From assembly GCA_029555925.1 (NCBI GenBank), contig JAKPQU010000470.1:1-9330 (forward strand): a DNA stretch of 9,330 nucleotides, given 5' to 3'. Shown one piece after another: positions 1 through 6,475 of this stretch; the stretch's first letter is position 1; the number at the start of each line of letters is the position of its first letter. The position numbers and the translations under genes were made by a program. Below the pieces are notes generated by a model. The model ran no database searches and was not told the DNA's origin. It worked only from the letters and a program-made list of their open reading frames with translations. Origin of the DNA: Bacillota bacterium. GTDB taxonomy: Bacteria > Eremiobacterota > SpSt-956 > JAKJGF01.

Positions 1-2
1 GA

Positions 3-27
3 GAGCATATATGTATTATTTATGCTC
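3..27. repeat. 7-bp inverted repeat at the left edge
   Basis: GAGCATA (3-9) is matched by TATGCTC (21-27) across an 11-nt spacer. It has no T-run directly after it, so it is not a convincing intrinsic terminator. It could be the remains of a terminator or an operator for a gene left of the window. Between it and the promoter at 154 I see only AT-rich sequence, including a T-rich stretch near 67-80, and no gene. Confidence 0.25.
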
Positions 28-153
28 ACCTCAGTAAAAGTTCTCACTTCATTAGAGTCAACCTGATTGTTTTTTTCTTTTATAGATTTACAAAATTAAG
101 TGCAATTTCCATTAGAACTGAAATTATATGTCGTAAAAAAATATTATCGTAAA

Positions 154-182
154 TTGACTCTTTTGATATATAGTATTATAAT
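154..182 (+). promoter_or_regulatory. Sigma-70 type promoter of the nickel transport operon
   Basis: A -35 hexamer TTGACT (154-159) and a perfect -10 hexamer TATAAT (177-182) are separated by exactly 17 bp, close to the housekeeping sigma consensus. Transcription would start near 189, giving a leader of about 89 nt before the cbiM ATG at 278. It is the only strong promoter-like pair seen in front of the five-gene operon. Confidence 0.7.
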
Positions 183-200
183 TTTGTAGAAAAGTACTAT
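170..200. promoter_or_regulatory. Inverted repeat over the -10 box, candidate operator
   Basis: ATAGTA (170-175) and TACTAT (195-200) form a perfect 6-bp inverted repeat with a 19-bp spacer that encloses the -10 hexamer and the predicted start point. Widely spaced half-sites are typical of NikR operators (the E. coli site has 6-bp halves 16 bp apart), and this position would block RNA polymerase. The sequence matches no NikR consensus I know and is AT-rich, so chance is possible. Confidence 0.3.
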
Positions 201-210
201 TTTATCTCTT

Positions 211-273
211 AACCTGTAGGTTATAAGCCCCGTGTTAAGCGTCAGGCATCACGGGTCACAAAAAGGGTTGTGA
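211..273 (+). promoter_or_regulatory. Structured 5' leader of the cbiM operon
   Basis: Three short inverted repeats follow one another. AACC/GGTT lies within AACCTGTAGGTT (211-222). CCCGTG (229-234) pairs with CACGGG (250-255). TCACAA (256-261) pairs with TTGTGA (268-273) and holds the ribosome-binding purines AAAGGG (262-267) in its loop. An alternative pairing of AGCCC (226-230) with GGGTT (265-269) would cover the Shine-Dalgarno site. It does not resemble the cobalamin or NiCo riboswitch cores as I know them. It may be a cis-regulatory RNA or simply a set of overlapping operators. Confidence 0.35.
232..259. promoter_or_regulatory. Possible NikR operator (GTGTTA-type)
   Basis: GTGTTAA (232-238) and GGGTCAC (253-259) are 14 bp apart. 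This matches the architecture of the NikR motif GTGTTAC-N13/14-GTAACAC described for Desulfovibrio-type bacteria. The left half matches at six of seven bases; the right half keeps only the outer CAC and the inner G. It lies about 45 bp downstream of the predicted transcription start, where a bound repressor could act as a roadblock. Support comes mainly from the nikR gene in the same operon. Confidence 0.35.
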
Positions 274-277
274 TATT

Positions 278-913
278 ATGCATATTCCCGATGGTTTTCT
301 TGATACAAAGACCTGGGTCGTCCTTGATATTATTTCTGCCGGATTTCTTGGAGGTTCAATCGTAAAGGTTAAAAATTATCTTGACGAAAGGAAAGTTCCA
401 CTTATGGGGGTTATGGCAGCCTTTATATTTGCCGCTCAGATGCTTAATTTCCCGGTAGGAGGAGGGACATCTGGTCATTTTATGGGTGGTGTTCTGGCCT
501 CAATATTACTCGGCCCCTGGGGAGGATGTCTGGTTATGTCTTCAGTTCTCATAGTTCAGTGTTTTCTCTTTCAGGACGGAGGACTGACAGTGCTCGGAGC
601 AAACATCTTTAATATGGGTGTTCTTGGTTCTATAGTGGGATATTATATTTATCTGGCTCTGTCTAAAATTATCAAGGGCAGAAAAGGTATTTTAACCGGT
701 GCTTTCATTGCAGCCTGGTGTTCTATCATGCTGGCTTCAGGTGCCTGTGCTCTGGAACTTGCCCTGTCAGGTAAAGTTTCGCTGATAGTAGTGTTACCTG
801 CCATGTTAATCGTTCATGCCTTTATAGGTGCAGGGGAAGCTGTTATAACAGTGAGTGCTCTCAGCTTTTTATTGAAAATCAGGGCAGATCTGCTGGAACA
901 GGAGGTCATGTAA
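278..913 (+). CDS. cbiM: CbiM/NikM, substrate-binding membrane component of a nickel/cobalt ECF transporter
   Basis: This 211-aa integral membrane protein is the S component that binds Ni2+ or Co2+ and delivers it across the cytoplasmic membrane with CbiQ and CbiO. It starts with the family hallmark MHIPDG. Met1, His2 and His67 (in the segment GGGTSGHFMGG) correspond to the residues that form the square-planar metal site in the known NikM2 structure. Several hydrophobic segments follow, roughly residues 12-28, 42-58, 68-98, 100-127, 135-160 and 168-200. The ATG is set by the essential N-terminus, which must begin exactly at MH; AAGGG at 263-267 is the ribosome-binding site. The stop lies one base before the next gene's ATG. 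Nickel preference is inferred from nikR in the operon; cobalt cannot be excluded. Confidence 0.95.
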   Translation: MHIPDGFLDTKTWVVLDIISAGFLGGSIVKVKNYLDERKVPLMGVMAAFIFAAQMLNFPVGGGTSGHFMGGVLASILLGPWGGCLVMSSVLIVQCFLFQDGGLTVLGANIFNMGVLGSIVGYYIYLALSKIIKGRKGILTGAFIAAWCSIMLASGACALELALSGKVSLIVVLPAMLIVHAFIGAGEAVITVSALSFLLKIRADLLEQEVM

Positions 914-914
914 T

Positions 915-1244
915 ATGAGAAATTTTATAATCGGAGTTTTCTTAGTTTCTCTCTTACTGGCTCTTTTTCTATCGCCTTTTGCTTCAAAAAGTCCGGATGG
1001 TCTGGAAAAAGTGGCAGAAGACAAGAAATTTCTTTCCAGTGGAGAAGGGCAGGAAAAATGGAAGGCTCCTCTCCCTGATTATACATTACCGGGCCTTAAA
1101 CATGAAGGTTTATCTACCTCTCTTTCAGGAGTTATAGGTACTCTTATAACATTTTTATTTGTCATAATTTTAGCTTTTTTATTAAAGAAAAGGGGAAAAG
1201 ATCGGAAGGAGGAAAGCAATATAGCTTCGGATGAAAAGAAATAA
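915..1244 (+). CDS. nikN: PDGLE-domain protein (NikN/CbiN-like small component)
   Basis: This 109-aa protein has two membrane segments (about residues 4-22 and 71-90) around an extracytoplasmic stretch, and a charged C-terminal tail. The signature PDGLE is at residues 27-31, just after the first membrane segment. The family occurs beside or fused to CbiM/NikM in nickel and cobalt ECF systems. It does the job of CbiN, a small accessory protein needed for metal loading of the M component. The start is one base after the cbiM stop, with GGAGG at 901-905 inside the end of cbiM, so translation is probably coupled. It resembles classical CbiN in size and topology but not in motif, so NikN is the better name. 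Confidence 0.88.
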   Translation: MRNFIIGVFLVSLLLALFLSPFASKSPDGLEKVAEDKKFLSSGEGQEKWKAPLPDYTLPGLKHEGLSTSLSGVIGTLITFLFVIILAFLLKKRGKDRKEESNIASDEKK

Positions 1245-1309
1245 GTTATATAAATTTCTACTGATAACCGGTATCTGTTCACTGATCACTGTTCAGAAAG
1301 GTGTCATAT

Positions 1310-1729
1310 ATGAGTGAAACTATAAGATTCAGTATATCTATTAAAGACAAATTACTGGAAAATTTCGATGAATTAATAGAGAAAAAGGGTTATGGGAATC
1401 GTTCAGATGCAATAAGAGATCTTATAAGGAAATTTATTTCAGAAAGCGAATGGGAAGAAGGAGACAAAGAAACAGTCGGAACTATTACTCTTATTTATGA
1501 TCATGACGTAAGACAGATCAATGAAATACTTACAGATTTGCAGCATGATTACCATGAAAATATCCTTTCTGCACTCCATATACATCTGGATAAACATAAC
1601 TGTCTGGAAGTCCTTGCTGTAAAAGGGAAGGGAGACAGGATAAGAGAAGTCGGAGCAAAACTTAATACAGTAAGAGGAGTCAAACATGCCAGGGTAACCC
1701 TTGGCTCTACAGGGAAATCTCTTTTGTAA
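1310..1729 (+). CDS. nikR: NikR, nickel-responsive ribbon-helix-helix regulator
   Basis: The 139-aa protein has an N-terminal ribbon-helix-helix DNA-binding domain (about residues 3-45; strand TIRFSISI, then helices containing NRSDAIRDLI). An ACT-like C-terminal metal-sensing and tetramerisation domain follows (about 55-135). His79, His90, His92 and Cys98 line up with the E. coli NikR nickel ligands His76, His87, His89 and Cys95 at a constant offset of three. The ATG at 1310 is preferred to the in-frame GTG at 1301, because AAAGG at 1297-1301 is well spaced from the ATG and overlaps the GTG. It lies inside the transporter operon, so it probably represses its own transcription together with that of the transporter when nickel is high. 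E. coli NikR is 133 aa, so the length is normal. Confidence 0.95.
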   Translation: MSETIRFSISIKDKLLENFDELIEKKGYGNRSDAIRDLIRKFISESEWEEGDKETVGTITLIYDHDVRQINEILTDLQHDYHENILSALHIHLDKHNCLEVLAVKGKGDRIREVGAKLNTVRGVKHARVTLGSTGKSLL

Positions 1730-1768
1730 AAAACAATAAATTTATATGAGAAACGTGAAGGGTGAAGA

Positions 1769-2560
1769 GTGAGCTGTCTTCATTATTTCGAGAAATATTT
1801 GAATATTAATTCTGTAGTTCACAGGACCAATCCTTCTGTAAAGATAATAATTGTAATTCTTTATATTCTGGTATTAGTCCTTACACCGTCAGTTAAAAAC
1901 ATTCAGATTCTTCTCTTCGGAATACCTGTTTTTTTATTCATCCTTTTATCTAAAGTTCCTCTCTTGTATATTTTTTCCCGTTCTCTTGTTATAATTCCCT
2001 TTTCTTTATTTCTGTCTATATCTATGGCTTTTTATATTCCCGGTCATGTATTGATGAAATTCCATATCCTTCATTTTAATGCTGCAATAACCCTTGAAGG
2101 CATTCAGGAACTGGCAGGTGTATTATTAAAATCTTACTTTTCTGTTCTTCCCATGATTGTTCTCACGTCAACAACTTCTTTCCCTGCATTGATGAGAGGT
2201 TTTAGAATATTGTACATTCCTAAAACGTTGATTGTTATTATAGGTTTTATGTACCGATATATTACAGTTCTTGCAGAAGAAGCTCTTATTATGCTCCGTG
2301 CAAGAGATTGCAGGTATTTCGGAGGTTTCAGCCCAAGGCAGATAAAAGTGACGGGTAACATGGTGGCTATACTTTTCATAAGAACCCTCGAGAGAAGTGA
2401 AAGGATATACAGCAGTATGATTTCAAGAGGTTATGACGGTGAAATAAGAACAATCAAGAGAGATGTTTTTACATGGCATGATATAATTTTTGCAGTCGTG
2501 TCAATAATTTTAATATTAACAGTAAAGGTAGCCGCTTATCAATGGAAGAATATGCAGTAG
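1769..2560 (+). CDS. cbiQ: CbiQ/NikQ, transmembrane coupling (T) component of the ECF transporter
   Basis: This 263-aa membrane protein links the metal-binding CbiM to the ATPase CbiO. The N-terminus carries the family pattern of a conserved HR..P.K stretch (residues 18-24) before the first membrane helices (about 25-60). Other hydrophobic segments lie near 70-92, 115-135, 150-168 and 237-255. The two cytoplasmic coupling motifs are visible as variants of Ala-Arg-Gly: Ala-Arg-Asp at 178-180 and Ser-Arg-Gly at 219-221. Translation starts at GTG (1769) behind AAGGG at 1758-1762, 39 nt after nikR. The 3' end overlaps cbiO by 19 bp, so the two are translationally linked. Confidence 0.93.
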   Translation: MSCLHYFEKYLNINSVVHRTNPSVKIIIVILYILVLVLTPSVKNIQILLFGIPVFLFILLSKVPLLYIFSRSLVIIPFSLFLSISMAFYIPGHVLMKFHILHFNAAITLEGIQELAGVLLKSYFSVLPMIVLTSTTSFPALMRGFRILYIPKTLIVIIGFMYRYITVLAEEALIMLRARDCRYFGGFSPRQIKVTGNMVAILFIRTLERSERIYSSMISRGYDGEIRTIKRDVFTWHDIIFAVVSIILILTVKVAAYQWKNMQ

Positions 2561-3285
2561 AAATTTCGGATTTAACCTACAGTTATCCTGATGGAAGAAA
2601 AGCCCTTCATGGCATAAATCTGACAGTAAACAGAGGTGATACTGCAGGGCTTATAGGTCATAACGGAGCAGGAAAATCAACCCTTATAATGCTCCTGAAC
2701 GGTGTTTTTACAGGGAAGGGAACAATAAAAATTGCCGGTATGACTCTGGAAAAGAAAAATTTGAAAGAAATAAGAAAATCAGTGGGGGTAGTCTTTCAAA
2801 ATCCGGATGATCAGCTTTTTATGCCTACAGTATTTGATGATATTGCCTTTGGCCCTCTGAACTTCGGTCTTTCTTCGGAAGAAGTAAAAAAGAGGGTCGG
2901 TGAAGTGCTAAAATCCATGAATCTGGAAGGTTTTGACGACAGAATGCCCCATCATCTGAGCACAGGTGAGAAAAAGAGGGTTTCCATAGCAACTGTACTT
3001 GCTATGAAGCCATCTATAATAATCCTGGATGAACCTTCAAGTAACCTTGACCCTAAAGGAAGAAGAGAACTTATAAAACTCTTAAAAACTATAGAAGGAA
3101 CTAAAATAATAGCCACTCATGATCTGGAACTTGTAATGGAAATATGCAATAAAGTAATACTTATGGGAAAAGGTTATGTAGTTGCTGCAGGGAAAACGTC
3201 AGAAATACTTTCCGATGAAAAACTGCTTGAGGAAAATGATCTGGAAAAACCTCTGTCACTCATGGTGAGAGAGGGAAAGGTATAA
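2542..3285 (+). CDS. cbiO: CbiO/NikO, ATP-binding component of the nickel/cobalt ECF transporter
   Basis: This 247-aa cytoplasmic ABC ATPase powers metal uptake. All nucleotide-binding motifs are present: Walker A GHNGAGKST (39-47), Q-loop Gln86, signature LSTGE (139-143, Thr in place of the usual first Gly), Walker B ending in LDE (162-164), D-loop SSNLD (166-170) and switch His193. The ATG lies inside the end of cbiQ; AAAGGT at 2524-2529 is a rather distant ribosome-binding site, so coupling to cbiQ translation is likely. A single ATPase gene suggests a homodimer, as usual for group I ECF transporters. The last 26 bp overlap the convergent kinase gene, leaving no room for a separate terminator. 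Confidence 0.95.
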   Translation: MEEYAVEISDLTYSYPDGRKALHGINLTVNRGDTAGLIGHNGAGKSTLIMLLNGVFTGKGTIKIAGMTLEKKNLKEIRKSVGVVFQNPDDQLFMPTVFDDIAFGPLNFGLSSEEVKKRVGEVLKSMNLEGFDDRMPHHLSTGEKKRVSIATVLAMKPSIIILDEPSSNLDPKGRRELIKLLKTIEGTKIIATHDLELVMEICNKVILMGKGYVVAAGKTSEILSDEKLLEENDLEKPLSLMVREGKV

Positions 3286-4078
3286 CAGGTTTATTTGCCA
3301 GATTTTCCATTCTTTCAAGTAAAATCCGACAAAAATCGTTTATTCTTGTTTCATCTGGAGCCTGGCATATTGCATAGGGGCCTTCATAACTGCAGTTCCA
3401 TGTCTTCCAGTCAAATTCCTTCATGGCAAGAGAGATTTCGTCAAGTTTTTTTTCAGGCAATATATGAGGTAGGTCTTTCTGGAATTTTAAACTTTCTTCC
3501 CTGTAAGATGGGTGCTCGAAAATCCATGGAGGAATACAGCGATTGCAGCATAATTTGAACCCTTCATTCCCTATGCCTCCGTAGCCGTTATCAATAAAAT
3601 AGAGATTGCCATCATTGTCAATCATGAAATTTTTATTGTGTCTGTCATCATTCCCTGTAAGATAATCAAAAACATCCATAATAGCTATCTGTCTTACAAG
3701 TTTCTCCAGATTTTCAGAGGAAAGAGATGAATAATTAAAATATTTTCCAAGTTCATGGTGAATATATCTCTGGGCAGAGTGAAATGTTTTACCTCTCATC
3801 ATTCTTGTGCTGGAATGATATTTGCAGTCATCCTGTATCATATATATATATGTTTCAGGTACAGGAAGTTCCATTGCTTTACCTATAAGATAGGCAAGAT
3901 ATTCATTATGTGGTGCACCGTATGGGCCTCCCTTTACATGCCATAGTCCTGACATGAGTGTTACCTTATGGGTATCTAAATTATTATATCCTATTGCACC
4001 GTCAGAAGGAACTATGGCGATAGGTTCATAAAGATTAACCCTGTAAAGTTCCATTTTATGAATATCATAGTTAAACAT
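3260..4078 (-). CDS. Orphan kinase-fold protein (HipA / PI3-PI4-kinase-like superfamily)
   Basis: The 272-aa protein has no signal peptide or membrane helix, so it is probably cytoplasmic. Kinase-fold landmarks are a small N-lobe with Lys49 (WHVKGG) and Glu59 (HNEYLAYLIG), a catalytic loop GNDDRHNKNF at 142-151 with Asp145 and Asn150, and a metal-binding DNG at 163-165. GN-D-x-H-KN recalls HipA, but FIDNG and the short spacing to it are closer to PI3/PI4-kinase-like and actin-fragmin-kinase-like bacterial proteins. A protein, lipid or small-molecule substrate is equally possible. No HipB-like gene is adjacent, which argues against a HipBA toxin pair. A stop codon directly precedes the ATG, so the start is at 4078 or downstream. 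The ribosome-binding site is poor: AAGGG lies about 15 nt upstream. Confidence 0.75.
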   Translation of the reverse strand: MFNYDIHKMELYRVNLYEPIAIVPSDGAIGYNNLDTHKVTLMSGLWHVKGGPYGAPHNEYLAYLIGKAMELPVPETYIYMIQDDCKYHSSTRMMRGKTFHSAQRYIHHELGKYFNYSSLSSENLEKLVRQIAIMDVFDYLTGNDDRHNKNFMIDNDGNLYFIDNGYGGIGNEGFKLCCNRCIPPWIFEHPSYREESLKFQKDLPHILPEKKLDEISLAMKEFDWKTWNCSYEGPYAICQAPDETRINDFCRILLERMENLANKPVIPFPLSP

Positions 4079-4112
4079 TTATAGTGAGCAGTACCCTTTT
4101 ATATCGTGACGC

Positions 4113-4159
4113 AAGGATACTAATATTTCTAATTTTGGGCAGTTCGTGGCGGTATCCTT
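4113..4159. repeat. 8-bp inverted repeat spanning the pilX-like/kinase gap
   Basis: AAGGATAC (4113-4120) is perfectly matched by GTATCCTT (4152-4159) across 31 bp; the right arm overlaps the stop codon of the pilin-like gene. There is no U-rich tract, so an intrinsic terminator is not supported. On the minus strand the repeat lies just upstream of a TATAAA-like sequence in front of the kinase gene. It could be a pair of operator half-sites or a weak long-loop RNA hairpin. Confidence 0.3.
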
Positions 4160-6461
4160 ATTTAAGTTCCTGCCAGCAATTTACCCTTACCGTACCGAGA
4201 TTATAGCCTCTTAACCTGTTCAGTATGGACATATATTCTTTATTGTACTTTATATCTATCTTTCCGTCAGGGTTGGCTATATCTAATTCTATACTCCTGG
4301 TTCCGCCTTCATAATCACTCGGATTATTATTATGTGATACTATAACTCCTTCTATTGAAGCTTTATCTATTAGTTTACTGTAAAATCTTTCTCCTATACG
4401 TGTACCTATTTTTGCCAGTTGTTCCTCTGTTATGTCCGGGAAACCGCTTAATTTCAGAAGATCTCCGTTCAGGATCGGTTTCGGTTTCGGTTCTTCCGGT
4501 TCAGGTGTTGGAGTAGCATTCGGGTCCGGTGTGGCTTCCGGGTCTGGTGTGGGAGTGGCAACAGGCGCAGGAAGTGCATGACATACAAGCTTACCGTTTT
4601 TTATTGCTCCAATATCATATTCGCCTTTTTTACTTTTTCTGAATATAGCCAGTTCATATTCGCCAAAATTAATATTTTTACCTGATAAATCGGGTTTGGT
4701 CGGATAATCACTCTGGGGATAGGGAGAGAGAAAACCGTCATAGACTTTAAGGGTTTCTTCTGTCCCGTCGAGGTCAGGCAAAGCTCCCACCCTGAGGTAG
4801 GTACTTCCGTCTTTATTTTCTATTCTGGAAATATTTACTTTATAATCTCCTGTGACCTGAGGTATCCAGCATGGCTCATAGCTCCAGTAATAATAACCGT
4901 ACTTTGAATATCTGTATACCCAGGCATAATCATGTGTAAGAGATGCATCTCCTATAATAACAGGTGGAACTGTTGTTTCACTGGCATTTCCCATAGAAGT
5001 CCCTTCAGGAAGAGTAAGTTTGTTTCTTATAGATGGTTCTTCATCATCTCCATATATGGGATTCCCGTTTGCTATAGGTTTAACCCTGAAATCATCATTA
5101 CTGTAGAATAATCCTTTTGCCATATTAACGGCACTGTTCTTACTCAATTCTATATCCAGATCATCATCGCTTATGGAAACAACATTTTGAGTATTAAAGC
5201 CCTGTAAATAGGTCAGTTTCCCTGCAGATACGAGACCTCCCTGGCCGCTTATTTCAACACCGAGATGCATGTGGGTTTTGCTGTAAATAGCATGTCCATT
5301 GAGATTGAGCTTTATATATCTGGGTTTACTGTTACCTTCTTCATCTGTTTTGAATAACACTTCATTACTCTTTTTAAAGGTCAATGAATTATTTAAAACC
5401 TGTGTATCGCCTATCCACAGATCTTTCTGGCTTGAGGCCTTTACACTGCCTTCTTCCACATAAATATCTTTTATTAATTTTATAGTATCCCCCTCTATTT
5501 TATAAGCATCGGCAGGAAGAGCCGATGGCCCTCCTGATTTGTTTTTTAATGAGAGTTGTCTTGTATATGGATCTTCTGTAACTATAATCTCAGAAGGTCC
5601 TGATATTTTAGCTATAGATTTGTCTCCCTCATCTACTCTGGTTTTTATGCCTTTCAGTATATCCTTTTCTATATCTATTTTTCCAATTGGCATTTCCACA
5701 TCTTTTGTTTTTATCTGACAATCATAATTATTTATCAGGTTAGCTTTACCGTTGGTACCTACGTAAAAGGTGCCGTTATAGGTGATTAACTGCGTCAGAG
5801 CGTTACCTTTTTGTATACTGTAATAATCGGGATGAAAAACTGGCACACCTTTATTGTTCCAGGTAGAATAGACTGTGCCCGGCCCGCATTTACCATCAGT
5901 GTTTTCACCGCTGAATGTTATTGTTTTTGCATCCATAAAGTTTATACGGCCTGCAGTATTCAAATTATAAGGATATACATCATCCCTCACAAGAAAAACT
6001 CTTAATATCTTTGTTATATCACCGCATTTCCCGTAAACGATGAGATCGAAATTATAGGGAGGAACATTGCAGTCAGGATTTTTTCTTGGTCTGGGAGTCG
6101 AAAAAAAGAGATTGTTACTGGAATATTTAAAGGTTTTTTGATCGGGATTAAAGGTAATAAAAAATTCGCTCTTTGTTTCAGGAAATTTTACTGTAACACT
6201 TGGAGGCCCTCCTGCATCAACCCAGCCTTTACCCGGATCGTAAAGCCCCCATGCCGCATTACTGGTCAGTTTACTTATTACGTATTCTACACCTGCTCTG
6301 GCGGCATTCTTTGCATTTTCCTGGGTTTCTATATTGCCTATTAACTGTAAATGATAGGTGCTTATATATAACATTGAAGTGGTAAGAGCTATAAATACTG
6401 TAAGTAAAAGAAGAACTGAAATCATGATTATACCTATTTCATAATTTATTTTTTTCTTCAT
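4158..6461 (-). CDS. Very large PilX/GspK-like minor pilin with long ectodomain
   Basis: This 767-aa protein begins with a basic leader (MKKKINYEIG) and a single hydrophobic helix (about residues 11-34). An N-terminal pilin-like helix containing NAKNAARAGVEYVISKL (about 49-65) is typical of PilX N-terminal domains. Glu5 after the presumed cleavage Gly10 is absent, as in GspK-type tip pseudopilins. About 570 residues of beta-rich, soluble-looking sequence follow, with Gly/Asn-rich stretches near 385-460 that recall a beta-solenoid. Then come a Pro/Thr/Glu linker (632-662) and a C-terminal domain ending in RVNCWQELK. ATG 6461 is chosen over GTG 6470 because GAGG (6470-6473) lies 8 nt from the ATG and overlaps the GTG. 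It is the third gene of the pilin-like operon. It probably forms an exported filament tip or adhesin; that role is inferred. Confidence 0.8.
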   Translation of the reverse strand: MKKKINYEIGIIMISVLLLLTVFIALTTSMLYISTYHLQLIGNIETQENAKNAARAGVEYVISKLTSNAAWGLYDPGKGWVDAGGPPSVTVKFPETKSEFFITFNPDQKTFKYSSNNLFFSTPRPRKNPDCNVPPYNFDLIVYGKCGDITKILRVFLVRDDVYPYNLNTAGRINFMDAKTITFSGENTDGKCGPGTVYSTWNNKGVPVFHPDYYSIQKGNALTQLITYNGTFYVGTNGKANLINNYDCQIKTKDVEMPIGKIDIEKDILKGIKTRVDEGDKSIAKISGPSEIIVTEDPYTRQLSLKNKSGGPSALPADAYKIEGDTIKLIKDIYVEEGSVKASSQKDLWIGDTQVLNNSLTFKKSNEVLFKTDEEGNSKPRYIKLNLNGHAIYSKTHMHLGVEISGQGGLVSAGKLTYLQGFNTQNVVSISDDDLDIELSKNSAVNMAKGLFYSNDDFRVKPIANGNPIYGDDEEPSIRNKLTLPEGTSMGNASETTVPPVIIGDASLTHDYAWVYRYSKYGYYYWSYEPCWIPQVTGDYKVNISRIENKDGSTYLRVGALPDLDGTEETLKVYDGFLSPYPQSDYPTKPDLSGKNINFGEYELAIFRKSKKGEYDIGAIKNGKLVCHALPAPVATPTPDPEATPDPNATPTPEPEEPKPKPILNGDLLKLSGFPDITEEQLAKIGTRIGERFYSKLIDKASIEGVIVSHNNNPSDYEGGTRSIELDIANPDGKIDIKYNKEYMSILNRLRGYNLGTVRVNCWQELK
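4476..4568 (-). repeat. Low-complexity segment encoding a Pro/Thr/Glu linker
   Basis: Within the large pilin-like gene this stretch encodes alternating Pro with Thr, Ala, Asp and Glu (units such as ATPTPDPE, ATPDPN, ATPTPEPE, then PKPKP). On the plus strand it reads as degenerate GGT/TCCGGT-rich repeats. It would be an extended, flexible or stiff spacer between the main ectodomain and the C-terminal domain. Such tracts can change length by slippage. Confidence 0.75.
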
Positions 6462-6464
6462 AAA

Positions 6465-6475
6465 CCTCACCTCTT
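6465..6475 (-). promoter_or_regulatory. Ribosome-binding site fixing the PilX-like start
   Basis: On the minus strand AAGAGG (6475-6470) is followed by TGAGGTTT and then ATG at 6461, a spacing of 8 nt. The longer in-frame GTG (6470-6468) sits inside this purine run and cannot use it. This sets the start at 6461. Confidence 0.7.

Noticed and set aside
1..30. Possible minus-strand gene start (ATG at 8-6) with GAGGTGAG upstream
   Set aside because: The purine-rich site is about 18 nt from the ATG and only two codons lie in the window, so it cannot be supported.
67..80. Intrinsic terminator at the T-rich stretch
   Set aside because: No GC-rich stem precedes the T-run.
189..277. Cobalamin or NiCo riboswitch before cbiM
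   Set aside because: I could not find the conserved core sequences of either class; only generic hairpins are present.
1275..1295. Direct repeat CTGTTCA at 14-bp spacing before nikR
   Set aside because: It is only 7 bp long and lies inside an operon without a convincing promoter, so chance is the simplest explanation.
1301..1309. Upstream GTG start for nikR adding three residues
   Set aside because: The ribosome-binding purines overlap this GTG, and the ATG at 1310 gives the normal family N-terminus.
3295..3558. Plus-strand open frame opposite the kinase gene
   Set aside because: It is antisense to a well-supported protein with kinase motifs and has no recognisable features.
3260..4078. 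HipA toxin of a HipBA toxin-antitoxin module
   Set aside because: No small helix-turn-helix gene is adjacent, and the DNG motif and spacing differ from HipA.
5811..6385. Plus-strand open frames opposite the large pilin-like gene
   Set aside because: They lie antisense to an intact 767-aa coding frame, and their products look like random translations.
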